From assembly GCA_001626765.1 (NCBI GenBank), contig LUOO01000083.1, positions 1-38,432 of the forward strand: 38,432 nucleotides of DNA. The letters run 5' to 3'. A model generated the notes under the pieces. It saw only the letters and a program-made list of their open reading frames with translations, was not told the origin of the DNA and searched no databases. Below, piece by piece: positions 23,964-31,900 of this stretch. A program made the position numbers and the translations under genes. Numbering within the stretch: the stretch's first letter is position 1; each line of letters opens with the position of its first letter. This DNA is from Maritimibacter sp. REDSEA-S28_B5 (GTDB taxonomy: Bacteria; Pseudomonadota; Alphaproteobacteria; Rhodobacterales; Rhodobacteraceae).

Positions 23964-25157
23964 ATGGGCGGAACCGGCGTCATCGACAACTTCCTCGGGG
24001 TCTTCACCAGCTACATAGATTCCGGCTTCGGCCTGCTCGGTGGGGAAGTGGCGTTTATCGCCACCACCCTGATCGTCATCGACGTGACGCTCGCCGCGCT
24101 CTTTTGGGCCTGGGGCGCGGATGACGACATTATCGCAAGGCTGGTCAAGAAGACCCTGTTCGTCGGTGTCTTCGCCTACATCATCGGCAACTGGAACAAC
24201 CTCGCCCGCATCGTCTTCGACTCATTCGCCGGTCTCGGTCTCATGGCGTCGGGCACGGGCTTTTCCGCTGCCGACCTCATGCGGCCAGGCCGGGTGGCAC
24301 AGACCGGCCTCGATGCCGGCCGACCATTGCTCGATTCCATTTCCGACCTGATGGGCTACTGGTCGTTTTTCGAGAACTTCATCCAGATCGCCTGCCTGCT
24401 GTTCGCCTGGGCGCTGGTGATCCTCGCCTTCTTCATCCTCGCCGTGCAGCTCTTCGTCACGCTGATCGAGTTCAAGCTGACCACGCTGGCCGGCTTCGTG
24501 CTGATCCCCTTCGGCCTGTTCGGCAAGACCGCCTTCATGGCCGAGCGTGTGCTTGGCAACGTAATCTCTTCCGGCATCAAGGTTCTGGTGTTGGCCGTCA
24601 TCATCGGCATCGGCTCGACGCTGTTCTCGCAATTCACCGTCGGTTTCGGCGGGGCGACCCCGACCATCGACGACGCCATGGCGATTGTGCTGGCAGCCCT
24701 GTCGCTGCTCGGCCTCGGCATTCGCGGCGGCGCGACGGCCGCAGGAGCCGCTTCCGCAGCCTACAGCCTCGGCTCGCTCGGCCAGACCGGCGCGACCGGC
24801 GTCGCCTCCGGCGTTGGCGCCGTCGCTCGCGCGGCAGGATCGGCAGCCGTCTCACCCTTGAAACGCGCTGCCTCCCGCGCGTCCGAAAGCGTCAAGTCCA
24901 GTTTCTCCGAAGGCGCGAAGGCCGGCTTCGGCGCGAGTGGTGGCACGTCCACCATGGGAACGGGCGGTGGCGCGGCGGAAGCATCCGCCCCGGCCGCGTT
25001 CGCCTCGGCCACAGGCGCACCGCCTGCCTGGGCGCAGCGGATGCGGCGCTCGCAGGCCATGAACCACGGCACGACCATGGCCGCGCACGCCGTCCGCTCC
25101 GGCGACAGCCACGGCACCGGCTCTTCCGTCAACCTTTCCGAAAGTGACCGCTCATGA
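23964..25157 (+). CDS. trbL: TrbL (VirB6-like)
   Basis: A 397-residue polytopic inner-membrane channel component. It opens with MGGTGVIDNFLGVFTSYIDSGFGLL, the usual TrbL start. Several membrane helices occupy residues ~25-260 (ALVILAFFILAVQLFVTLIEF; VLVLAVIIGIGSTLF). The last ~130 residues are low-complexity Ala/Gly/Ser-rich, typical of TrbL and thought to be cytoplasmic or periplasmic tail. It overlaps trbF by 4 bp. Confidence 0.95.
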   Translation: MGGTGVIDNFLGVFTSYIDSGFGLLGGEVAFIATTLIVIDVTLAALFWAWGADDDIIARLVKKTLFVGVFAYIIGNWNNLARIVFDSFAGLGLMASGTGFSAADLMRPGRVAQTGLDAGRPLLDSISDLMGYWSFFENFIQIACLLFAWALVILAFFILAVQLFVTLIEFKLTTLAGFVLIPFGLFGKTAFMAERVLGNVISSGIKVLVLAVIIGIGSTLFSQFTVGFGGATPTIDDAMAIVLAALSLLGLGIRGGATAAGAASAAYSLGSLGQTGATGVASGVGAVARAAGSAAVSPLKRAASRASESVKSSFSEGAKAGFGASGGTSTMGTGGGAAEASAPAAFASATGAPPAWAQRMRRSQAMNHGTTMAAHAVRSGDSHGTGSSVNLSESDRS

Positions 25158-25843
25158 GCATCTTCAAACGACCCGCAGCCCATTTCGGCAAGACGCCGGA
25201 ACCCGAGACCCCGTATCAGAAGGCCGCGCAGGTCTGGGACGAGCGCATCGGTTCGGCCCGCGTGCAGGCGAGGAACTGGCGCTACATGGCGTTCGGCTCC
25301 CTGATCCTTTCGGCAGGCTTCGCATCGGCGCTGGTCTGGCAGTCGGCGCGCGGGACCGTGGTGCCGTGGGTGGTGCAGGTCGATGCGCTCGGCGAAGCAC
25401 AGACCGTCGCGCCTGCCAACGCCGACTATCGGCCGACCGATCCGCAGATTGCTTTCCATCTCGGCCGATTCATCGAGCAGGTGCGCGCGATCCCGGCCGA
25501 TGCGATCATCGTCCGCCAGAACTGGCTTCGCGCCTATGAGTTCACCACCGACAGGGGCGCGGCGGCCTTGAACGACTATGCCCGCGCCAACGACCCGTTC
25601 ACCCGTGTCGGCCGCCAACAGATCGCCGTCGATGTGTCCAGCGTCATCCGGGCATCGCCGGGTTCCTTCCGCATCGCCTGGACCGAACGCCATTACGAAA
25701 ACGGCCAGCTTTCCGGCACCGAGCGATGGACCGCGATCCTGACCATCGTGATCCAGCCGCCGCGCACCGCCGAGAGGCTGCGCGCCAATCCGCTCGGCAT
25801 CTATGTCAACGCAATCTCATGGTCGCGGGAGATGAGCCAATGA
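25154..25843 (+). CDS. trbF: TrbF (VirB8-like)
   Basis: A 229-residue bitopic protein with a cytoplasmic N-terminus (about 1-38), one membrane helix (WRYMAFGSLILSAGFASALVW) and a periplasmic VirB8-fold domain. Conserved parts are YRPTDPQIAFHLGRFIEQVR and FRIAWTERHYENG. It links the inner-membrane platform with the outer core. ATGA overlaps join it to trbL and trbG. Confidence 0.95.
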   Translation: MSIFKRPAAHFGKTPEPETPYQKAAQVWDERIGSARVQARNWRYMAFGSLILSAGFASALVWQSARGTVVPWVVQVDALGEAQTVAPANADYRPTDPQIAFHLGRFIEQVRAIPADAIIVRQNWLRAYEFTTDRGAAALNDYARANDPFTRVGRQQIAVDVSSVIRASPGSFRIAWTERHYENGQLSGTERWTAILTIVIQPPRTAERLRANPLGIYVNAISWSREMSQ

Positions 25844-26835
25844 CCCGCACGAATTTTCGTAAAGCCGGATTTCCGGTTTTCCGTAAACCCGCACTGGCGG
25901 CGTTGCTGCTTTCCGCGACCGTGCTGGCCGGCTGCGCCACCAACCGGACGCCGCAATTCTCCTATGACGACGCCGTGCCGCCGCTGCCGTCGCCGCCTGC
26001 GGCTTCGGCAGAGGACCGACCCCAGCCGCTGCATGTCCCGCCCGCCTGGGCCGTCGCGCGCGGTGGCGAGAGGGCGGGCACGCCGACCGGCCGCGTCGAG
26101 CCGCGCCGCGAAGGCTATTACAACGCCATCCAGATATACCCGTGGTCGGAAGGCGCGCTCTATCAGGTCTATGCCGCCCCTGGTCAGATCACCAATATCG
26201 CATTGGAGCCGGGCGAAAGCCTGACCGGCGCGGGACCGATCGCCGCCGGCGACACCGCCCGCTGGATCATCGGCGACACCGAGAGCGGCAGCGGTGTCAA
26301 CCGGCGCGTCCATATCCTCGTGAAACCGACCCGCGACGACATCTCGACCAACCTTGTCGTCACCACCGACCGCCGCACCTACATGATCGAGCTGCGCGCG
26401 CGGGAAGCGCTCTACATGCCGGCCGTTGCATGGGCCTATCCCGCGCCACCGGCAGGCCAGCGCCCGGCCGTTCCGGCCGCGCCGGTCATCCCCGCCGAGG
26501 CGGCGCGGAACTATCGCTACGGCTTGCAGGTGCAGGGCGACAACCCGCCATGGCGGCCGGTTTCCGTGTTCGATGATGGACGGCGCGTCTATGTCGTCTT
26601 CCCGGCCGGCATCGTGCAGGGCGAGATGCCGCCGATCTTCGTGCTCGGGTCGGACGGCGAGCCGCAAATCGTCAATTCACGTATCTACAGGAACGTCCTG
26701 ATCGTTGACCGTCTGTTTGGCGCGGCCGAACTGCGCCTCGGCAGCGGCAACCGCCAGCAGGTCGTCAGGATCGTCCGCATCGAGCAACGGCAGGCCGCCG
26801 TTCAGCCCGCAGCCACCGGAGACTCGCCGTCATGA
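25840..26835 (+). CDS. trbG: TrbG (VirB9-like) lipoprotein
   Basis: A 331-residue outer-membrane-complex protein. The N-terminal lipoprotein signal has lipobox LAGC (Cys at about residue 32), after which a Pro-rich linker leads to the VirB9/CagX domain (about 80-320). Recognisable blocks are the YPWSEGALYQVYAAPGQITNIALEPGE strand pattern, TTDRRTYMIELRA, and PPIFVLGSDGEPQIVNSRIYRNVLIVDRLF near the end. VirB9-type proteins form the outer ring with VirB10. The start at 25840 is fixed by overlap with the trbF stop. Confidence 0.95.
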   Translation: MTRTNFRKAGFPVFRKPALAALLLSATVLAGCATNRTPQFSYDDAVPPLPSPPAASAEDRPQPLHVPPAWAVARGGERAGTPTGRVEPRREGYYNAIQIYPWSEGALYQVYAAPGQITNIALEPGESLTGAGPIAAGDTARWIIGDTESGSGVNRRVHILVKPTRDDISTNLVVTTDRRTYMIELRAREALYMPAVAWAYPAPPAGQRPAVPAAPVIPAEAARNYRYGLQVQGDNPPWRPVSVFDDGRRVYVVFPAGIVQGEMPPIFVLGSDGEPQIVNSRIYRNVLIVDRLFGAAELRLGSGNRQQVVRIVRIEQRQAAVQPAATGDSPS

Positions 26836-27971
26836 CAGACAACCCGATCACCGACACCACAGCGCCCATGCGGCTGCGCGCCGAACCGCCTCGCGTCACC
26901 CGCCTGTCCCGCAAGATGCTGGCAGGCATTGGCGCGGTCGCGCTTCTAGGGATCGGTGGGGCGCTGATCTATGCCCTTCAGACCCGCGATGCGGGACCGG
27001 GGGGCGAAGAACTCTATTCGACCGAAAACCGGCCCACGGCGGACGGGCTCACGGGCTTGCCCTCCGACTATACCGGCCCGGTCCTCGGCCCCGCGCTGCC
27101 CGGCGATCTCGGCCGTCCAATCCTCGACGCGCAGAATCGGGGACAGCCGGTCGCCGCGCCTGCGATCACCACGCCCGCGGTCGATCCCGAGGAAGAACGA
27201 CGCCGCGCAGAGGAAGAGGCCGCGCGCCTGAGCAAGGTGTTCTTCCAGACCGGCCCGCGCCCCGGAGCAACGCCGGGAACGACCATGCCCGGCCTGGCCG
27301 GTCTCGGCGGTCAGCCGGACGGAACGGCCGGGCAGAACCGTCATGCCGCCTTTCTGGGCGGCCCGGTGGATCGCCAGATCGTCGCGCCGGATCGCGTCAC
27401 GCCGCCCGCATCGCCCTGGATACTTCAGGCCGGGGCCGTGATCCCGGCCGCGCTCATCACCGGCATCCGTTCCGACCTTCCGGGCCAGATCACCGCGCAG
27501 GTGACGGAGAACGTCTATGACAGCCCGACCGGCTCGCTGCTCCTGATCCCGCAAGGAACCCGCATCATCGGCCAGTATGACGACGGCGTGACCTTCGGCC
27601 AGCGCCGCGTCCTGCTTGTCTGGAATCGCCTGATCCTGCCGGGCGGCCGTTCCATCGTTCTGGAGCGCCTGCCGGGCACGGACGCCAGCGGCTATGCCGG
27701 GCTTGAGGATGGCGTCGATTATCGCTGGTGGGATCTGATGAAGGCCGCCGGGCTGTCCACGCTGCTCGCAGTCGGCACGGAGCTAGCGACCAGCGACGAG
27801 GACCGGCTTATCCGTGCGATCCGCGACGGCGCGCAGGATACCGTCAATCAGGCGGGCCAGCAGATCGTCCAGCGCCAGTTGCAGGTTGCGCCAACGCTGA
27901 CCATCCGGCCGGGCTTCCCGGTCAGGATCATCGTCACCCGCGACCTTGTGTTCGAGCCGGCAGGAGGTTGA
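26832..27971 (+). CDS. trbI: TrbI (VirB10-like)
   Basis: A 379-residue channel protein spanning both membranes. A short cytoplasmic part is followed by one membrane helix (MLAGIGAVALLGIGGALIYAL, about 29-49) and a Pro/Gly-rich periplasmic stretch with a charged segment (EEERRRAEEEAARLSKVFF). The C-terminal TrbI/VirB10 domain spans about 195-375 (LQAGAVIPAALITGIRSDLPGQITAQVTENVYDS; LLLIPQGTRIIGQYD; RPGFPVRIIVTRDLVF). It is the last canonical Trb gene; overlaps trbG by 4 bp. Confidence 0.95.
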   Translation: MTDNPITDTTAPMRLRAEPPRVTRLSRKMLAGIGAVALLGIGGALIYALQTRDAGPGGEELYSTENRPTADGLTGLPSDYTGPVLGPALPGDLGRPILDAQNRGQPVAAPAITTPAVDPEEERRRAEEEAARLSKVFFQTGPRPGATPGTTMPGLAGLGGQPDGTAGQNRHAAFLGGPVDRQIVAPDRVTPPASPWILQAGAVIPAALITGIRSDLPGQITAQVTENVYDSPTGSLLLIPQGTRIIGQYDDGVTFGQRRVLLVWNRLILPGGRSIVLERLPGTDASGYAGLEDGVDYRWWDLMKAAGLSTLLAVGTELATSDEDRLIRAIRDGAQDTVNQAGQQIVQRQLQVAPTLTIRPGFPVRIIVTRDLVFEPAGG

Positions 27972-27973
27972 CT

Positions 27974-28207
27974 ATGACCAAGCTGAAACTCGGCCCGCTG
28001 CCCGACGACAAGCCCGTAAAAGTGACCCTGGAGCTACCCGCGCCGCTCCACCGCGATCTGGTCGCCTATGCCGAGGTGCTGGCCCGCGAGACTGGGCAGC
28101 CTGCCGCCGATCCCGTCAGGCTGATCGTGCCCATGCTGGAGCGGTTCATCGCCACGGATCGCGGCTTTGCAAAGGCGCGGCGAGAAGGAGGTGGCGCGGC
28201 GGGATGA
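27974..28207 (+). CDS. DUF2274 domain-containing protein
   Basis: A 77-residue protein of the DUF2274 family: MTKLKLGPLPDDKPVKVTLELPAPLHRDLVAYAEVLARETGQ with a following helical tail. The strand followed by helices looks like a ribbon-helix-helix DNA-binding fold. The gene regularly closes trb operons in this ICE group. It may regulate the operon, but this is not shown. The start at 27974 follows GGAGG by 6 bases, and trbI ends 2 bases before. Confidence 0.88.
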   Translation: MTKLKLGPLPDDKPVKVTLELPAPLHRDLVAYAEVLARETGQPAADPVRLIVPMLERFIATDRGFAKARREGGGAAG

Positions 28208-28255
28208 ATAGCGGCAGAGCGGACTTTGCTGCCGTTCGCTGTGTCTCCGCGAATG

Positions 28256-28453
28256 TCAGCTCTGGGTCCGGCGGGTCAACTTCATCAATCGCGGCTGTTG
28301 CCACATCGCAATCCCGCTCAACGCGATAATCGGAAATACGCCCAACTGGATCATTGCCTGAAACGCTGCATTGCCGCGTAACGTTGGACTGTAGACGTAT
28401 GCACCAATTAAGAGCCCGGCGACCAAATGGACGTATCGAAGTGGTTTGCGCAT
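28256..28453 (-). CDS. Small membrane protein of unknown function
   Basis: A 65-residue protein with two hydrophobic helices (YVHLVAGLLIGAYVYSP, about 7-23, and MIQLGVFPIIALSGIAMW, about 34-51) and a basic tail. It is preceded by AGAAGGAG at correct spacing, which together with its membrane pattern argues for a real gene. It is divergent from the TetR regulator at 28532 across 78 bp that contain operator-like dyads, so it is likely that regulator's target. No function can be assigned. Confidence 0.7.
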   Translation of the reverse strand: MRKPLRYVHLVAGLLIGAYVYSPTLRGNAAFQAMIQLGVFPIIALSGIAMWQQPRLMKLTRRTQS

Positions 28454-28489
28454 CTACATGCTCCTTCTTGCGTTGTCGGAGGGTAGTTG

Positions 28490-28531
28490 ATATTGTCATT
28501 GTCAATATAACTTCAAATTGACAGTGTCAAT
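28490..28531. promoter_or_regulatory. Two TetR operator-like dyads
   Basis: ATATTG...CAATAT (28490-28508) and ATTGAC-AGT-GTCAAT (28517-28531) share the GTCAAT half-site. The second dyad directly touches the ATG of the tetR gene at 28532, where a ribosome-binding site would be expected. Autoregulation and control of the divergent membrane-protein gene are inferred. Confidence 0.65.
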
Positions 28532-29131
28532 ATGCCGAAGACAAAAAACTATCATCGCGGTGATGTGAAAACCGAGTTGATCAATGCCGCCGTGGAAGCG
28601 CTTAAGACGCAATCGTTTCAAGCGGTAAGCATGCGCAAGTTGGCGAGTGCGATCGGCGTAAGCCACAACGCGCCATACATGCATTTCAAAGATAAAGAAG
28701 CGCTATGGCTAGCGATCTCGGATCACGGCTTTGAAATGCTGAGCAACGAGATCACCCGGGAGATCGCCACACATTCGACTTGGAGGGACCGGCTGGAAGC
28801 AGGCTGCAGGGCCTATGTAAGGTTCGCCGAAAGGAACCGAGAATACATGCTCGTGATGTTCCGCCCAGCAACCCCGGGTAATGTTCGAGCGCTTTCTCCA
28901 AAAGGCGCGGAAGCCCTAGACTTATTGACACTTGAATTGGCCGCCGGGGGGGCGTCCGGCCAAATCGAACTCACAGACCCCGCAAAACTTGCGGTATTGA
29001 TCTGGATAATGCTCCACGGTCTGACGATGGCGAAACTTCAAATCGGCGGCGAGCGCGGTCCGCTGCTGGAAATCGCCGGTGACGACCATATCGGTTGGAT
29101 GTTGGACAAGGTGCTTGCAACGGAAAAATGA
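28532..29131 (+). CDS. TetR/AcrR family transcriptional regulator
   Basis: A 199-residue TetR-type repressor. The HTH lies at about residues 12-57 (LINAAVEALKTQSFQAVSMRKLASAIGVSHNAPYMHFKDKEALW). The C-terminal part resembles the TetR_C_33-like ligand domains (RFAERNREYMLVMFRP). The gene and the small divergent membrane protein are lower in GC and less biased in codon use than the trb genes, suggesting separate acquisition between DUF2274 and the integration module. There is no Shine-Dalgarno sequence before the ATG; an operator dyad occupies that place, so translation may be leaderless. Confidence 0.92.
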   Translation: MPKTKNYHRGDVKTELINAAVEALKTQSFQAVSMRKLASAIGVSHNAPYMHFKDKEALWLAISDHGFEMLSNEITREIATHSTWRDRLEAGCRAYVRFAERNREYMLVMFRPATPGNVRALSPKGAEALDLLTLELAAGGASGQIELTDPAKLAVLIWIMLHGLTMAKLQIGGERGPLLEIAGDDHIGWMLDKVLATEK

Positions 29132-29195
29132 GAAGCGGCCATTAGCTACCTCTGCAACATCCGACACAACGGGCTCCCAGCCGACATTCGCGGTA

Positions 29196-29249
29196 GGGGT
29201 GCCGCCAGCGTATGACTGCAAATGCGGCACGCTACAGGCCGCCGGTCCC
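29196..29249 (+). promoter_or_regulatory. Duplicated dyad element, right copy
   Basis: It matches the element at 3930-3983: 15 bp identical (29196-29210), variable spacer, then a 32-bp identical core (29218-29249). Half-sites GTGCCGC (29199-29205) and GCGGCAC (29224-29230) again lie 18 bp apart. The core ends 66 bp before the start of the gene at 29316, nearly the same distance as in the left copy. Confidence 0.65.
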
Positions 29250-29315
29250 CCTCCATGCTTCGCCTGATCCGGGGCTTCCAGCCCCCGGAGAATCCCGCGA
29301 ACCACGGAGGATTCC

Positions 29316-29630
29316 ATGTCTACGAAACGCCGTCACGGCAGCAGGGGCCGCCCACGCCAGCCGGCCCCCGAAACGCTCCCCGACGATCTCTACAACTACA
29401 GCGACGATCCCACGCCGCGCGTCAGTCCGCCGCGCGGACGCCCGCCCCATCTCTTCGATGTCGAGCGGCTGCCGGTTATCGACGACTGGCCCGAGGACGT
29501 GCCGATCACCGAGGCCGAGATGCAAGTGTTCGAGCGCTGGTTCGCCGATGTGTTCGATGATCTGTTCGGCGCGGTCGATCTGCCCGACGACTTGAAACCG
29601 TTATCGTATTATGATAATGAAAAGCCCTGA
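29316..29630 (+). CDS. Hypothetical protein, first gene of the integration module
   Basis: A 104-residue protein not recognised as a named family. The N-terminal 25 residues are basic (KRRHGSRGRPRQP). The C-terminal half is acidic with a likely amphipathic helix (ITEAEMQVFERWFADVFDDLFGAVDLPDDL, about 65-94). CGGAGGA precedes the ATG by 5 bases. It lies 19 bases upstream of the winged-helix gene and in the same transcript as the recombinase, so a role in controlling or assisting recombination is possible. The charge-split design would fit a small protein-binding modulator, but this is speculation. Confidence 0.75.
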   Translation: MSTKRRHGSRGRPRQPAPETLPDDLYNYSDDPTPRVSPPRGRPPHLFDVERLPVIDDWPEDVPITEAEMQVFERWFADVFDDLFGAVDLPDDLKPLSYYDNEKP

Positions 29631-29649
29631 ACGATGATCGAGGCTTGCC

Positions 29650-30036
29650 GTGTCCACATTGAAAGTCGGGATCGCCGATCCCGAGGAAATGAAAGCCCGC
29701 ACCCTTCGGATCGCGCGCGGCGAGGAAAAGCCAAAGCCCGGCGAGCCGACCGTCTGGTTCGTTTCCACGACATCCTTCGCCAAATTCATGTCAGCGAGCA
29801 ATTGCGAGATGCTGCGTATCATCCACGAACAGGAGCCAGCCTCGCTGGAAGAGCTGGCGCAGATGACCGGCCGCGCCAAGTCCAACCTGTCCCGAACCCT
29901 CAAGGCCATGGTCGGATACGGCCTTGTCCGCATGGAAAAGGGCCGGGGTCTGAGACTGGTCCCGAAGCTCGTTCACGACCGGGTGGAACTGGTCTTGCCG
30001 CTGGTCGAGCCGCGCAGGAAAGGAACCCGCAAATGA
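29650..30036 (+). CDS. MarR-like winged-helix DNA-binding protein
   Basis: A 128-residue protein with a winged helix at about residues 50-105: ASNCEMLRIIHEQEPASLEELAQMTGRAKSNLSRTLKAMVGYGLVRMEKGRGLRL. It resembles the HVO_A0114/MarR-type group found in mobile elements, sometimes as antitoxin-like regulators. It uses a GTG start at 29650. Its stop overlaps the recombinase ATG (ATGA), so the two are translated together. A function as recombination directionality factor or as repressor of the module is plausible from position; no toxin partner is visible. Confidence 0.85.
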   Translation: MSTLKVGIADPEEMKARTLRIARGEEKPKPGEPTVWFVSTTSFAKFMSASNCEMLRIIHEQEPASLEELAQMTGRAKSNLSRTLKAMVGYGLVRMEKGRGLRLVPKLVHDRVELVLPLVEPRRKGTRK

Positions 30037-31805
30037 ACGTCCACAATCCCAATGTCGCCCTGCGGGCTGCCCTATACCTGCGCGTCTCGACCTCCCGGCA
30101 GGCCGAGCATGACGTGTCGATCCCCGACCAGCGCAACCAGGGCGAAGCATGGTGCGAGGCGCGTGGCTATCAGCTTGTCGAGACCTTCGTGGAGGCCGGC
30201 GCTTCGGCCACCAACGACCGCCGCCCCGAGTTCCAACGGATGATCGAGGCGGGCACCAGAAAGCCCGCACCGTTTGACGTAGTGGTGGTTCACAGCTTCT
30301 CGCGGTTCTTCCGCGATCACTTCGAGCTTGAATTCTACGTCAGGAAACTGGCGAAGAACGGTATTCGCCTCGTCTCCATCACGCAGGAGATGGGCGACGA
30401 CCCCATGCACGTCATGATGCGGCAGATCATGGCGCTGTTCGACGAATACCAGTCCAAGGAAAACGCCAAGCACGTCATGCGGGCTTTGAAGGAAAATGCG
30501 CGGCAAGGCTTCTGGAACGGCTCGCTGCCGCCCATCGGCTATCGCGTCGTCGCGGCCGAGCAGCGCGGCGCGAAGGTCAAGAAGAAGCTGGAAATCGACC
30601 CGCTGCACGCCGACACCATCCGCCTGATCTATCGCCTGGCGCTGGAAGGCGACGGCGATTCCGGCCAGATGGGCGTCAAGGCCATCGTCAAGCATCTGAA
30701 CGGCAAGGGCATCTTCACCCGCGACGGCGGCCGTTGGGGCGTCGGCCAGGTTCACCGCATCCTGACGCGGCGCACCTATATGGGCGAGCATCAATGGGGC
30801 AAGAACCGGAGGAACAAGACGGACAAGGAAGCCGATGAAATCGTCATCGTGCCAGTGCCGCCGATCATCGACCGCGAAACCTTCGACGCGGTGCAGAAAC
30901 TCTTGCAGGCCCGCAACCCAAAGACCGAACTGCCCGCGCGCGTCGTGATCGGTCCCACGCTGCTGACCGGCATTTGCTATTGCGGCAATTGCGGGGGTGC
31001 TATGACCATCCGCACCGGCAAGAGCGGCCGCTATCGCTACTATGCCTGTTCGATCCGCGCGCGGCAGGGCGAAACCGGCTGCAAGGGCCGGGCCATCCCC
31101 ATGGACAAGCTCGACACGATGGTCGCCAGCCATATCGAGGATAGGTTGCTTGATCCCGAGCGGCTAGAGAAACTGCTCGGCAGCGTCCTCGGCCGCCGCG
31201 AAGATCAGGCCGAGCGTCGCCGCCAGCATATCGCCGAATTGCAACGGCGGGCAGCCGAATCGGAACTACGCCTCAAGCGTCTCTATGACGCCATCGAGGC
31301 GGGGGTGGCCGATCTGGACGATCCGGCTCTGACCGAACGCATCGCCGGCCTCAAGGTCATCCGCGATCAGGCACGGGCCGACGCCGACCGGGCACAGGCG
31401 CTGCTCGACAGCCCCGGCCACAGCGCCATTAGCCCGGCGATGATCCGGCAATTCTCGCAGATCGCACGCGACCGTATACAGGATCGTGAGGGCGGCTATC
31501 GGCGGGATCATCTGCGCGCCCTGGCGCAGCGTGTCGAGGTCGCAGACGACGCAATCCGCATCATGGGGTCGAAAACGGAACTGCTGAGAACCCTCGCGGG
31601 CGGCCAGGTGCGGCAATCGGCGGCGATTGGCGTGCCCAGAGGCGGACTGAAGTGGCGGAGACGAAGGGATTCGAACCCTCGAGACGGTTTCCCGCCTACT
31701 CCCTTAGCAGGGGAGCGCCTTCGACCACTCGGCCACGTCTCCGCCGGTGTGTCTATGGGGCTATGCGCGGGAAAACAAGGGGAAATGGTGGCGCAGGGTG
31801 AATGA
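30033..31805 (+). CDS. Large serine recombinase (ICE integrase)
   Basis: A 590-residue large serine recombinase. The resolvase-type catalytic domain comprises about residues 8-160, with Ser19 in YLRVSTSRQ and the SRFFRDHFELEFYV and EYQSKENAKHV segments. The recombinase domain follows (about 170-300), with a zinc ribbon starting CYCGNCGG (Cys315, 317, 320) and the YYACSIRARQGETGC partner half. A coiled-coil region is at about 390-430. It integrates and, with a helper, excises the element. From residue 541 (Trp, codon 31653) the frame is the antisense of the tRNA-Ser and then chromosomal DNA, with the stop at 31803-31805. The last 50 residues are therefore contributed by the host. The start is fixed by the 4-bp overlap with the previous gene. 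Confidence 0.95.
   Translation: MNVHNPNVALRAALYLRVSTSRQAEHDVSIPDQRNQGEAWCEARGYQLVETFVEAGASATNDRRPEFQRMIEAGTRKPAPFDVVVVHSFSRFFRDHFELEFYVRKLAKNGIRLVSITQEMGDDPMHVMMRQIMALFDEYQSKENAKHVMRALKENARQGFWNGSLPPIGYRVVAAEQRGAKVKKKLEIDPLHADTIRLIYRLALEGDGDSGQMGVKAIVKHLNGKGIFTRDGGRWGVGQVHRILTRRTYMGEHQWGKNRRNKTDKEADEIVIVPVPPIIDRETFDAVQKLLQARNPKTELPARVVIGPTLLTGICYCGNCGGAMTIRTGKSGRYRYYACSIRARQGETGCKGRAIPMDKLDTMVASHIEDRLLDPERLEKLLGSVLGRREDQAERRRQHIAELQRRAAESELRLKRLYDAIEAGVADLDDPALTERIAGLKVIRDQARADADRAQALLDSPGHSAISPAMIRQFSQIARDRIQDREGGYRRDHLRALAQRVEVADDAIRIMGSKTELLRTLAGGQVRQSAAIGVPRGGLKWRRRRDSNPRDGFPPTPLAGERLRPLGHVSAGVSMGLCAGKQGEMVAQGE
31645..31665. other. Right attachment junction of the ICE
   Basis: The element meets the chromosome at the 3' end of the tRNA-Ser gene (CCA complement at 31653-31655). 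Left of it is recombinase coding sequence, right of it tRNA and core genes. The exact crossover bases and length of the att repeat cannot be set without the other end or an empty site. Confidence 0.55.
31653..31742 (-). tRNA. tRNA-Ser (GCT anticodon)
   Basis: A complete class II tRNA of 90 bases including an encoded CCA. The acceptor stem GGAGACG/CGTCTCC pairs perfectly, followed by discriminator G. The D-arm GTGGCCGAGTGGTCGAAGGC, an anticodon loop CTGCTAA with GCT, a long variable arm, and the GGTTCGAATCC T-arm are all present. It serves as the integration site of the ICE and remains intact. Confidence 0.97.
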
Positions 31806-31840
31806 GTTTTGGCGCGCCTCCCGGCCCGTGGACAGCCACG

Positions 31841-31872
31841 CTCCTCCCCCCCCGCGCAAACGGGGGGAGGAG
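31841..31872 (-). terminator. GC-rich hairpin downstream of ychF
   Basis: CTCCTCCCCC... pairs with CGGGGGGAGGAG over about 12 bp (small bulge) around a short loop, 29 bases after the ychF stop. There is no T run, so intrinsic termination is uncertain. Confidence 0.4.
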
Positions 31873-31900
31873 GGAGCCGTCGCGGGCGCATTGGGCAGGT

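Larger units (their letters stand above)
1..31652. mobile_element. Integrative and conjugative element (right part; left end outside window)
   Basis: The stretch carries a full set of conjugation functions: relaxase, TraG coupling protein, TraF-like peptidase and a trbBCDEJKLFGI mating-pair operon. It also has RepA/ParA maintenance genes and a large serine recombinase at its right edge. The recombinase gene abuts the 3' end of a tRNA-Ser, and core genes start just beyond it, so 31652/31653 is taken as the boundary. The exact crossover point cannot be read because the other att copy lies outside the window. The backbone order resembles Tn4371-like elements (family knowledge), with a serine instead of a tyrosine recombinase. 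Confidence 0.9.

Noticed and set aside
29255..29305. GC-rich hairpin (CCGGGG/CCCCGG) upstream of the gene at 29316 as a terminator
   Set aside because: There is no T run and it lies in the leader of the gene between the dyad element and the ribosome-binding site, so it is more likely part of the leader.
29634..31805. Longer recombinase starting at 29634
   Set aside because: The extension is an out-of-frame reading of the winged-helix gene; the ATGA overlap at 30033 and the YLRVS motif position support the shorter form.
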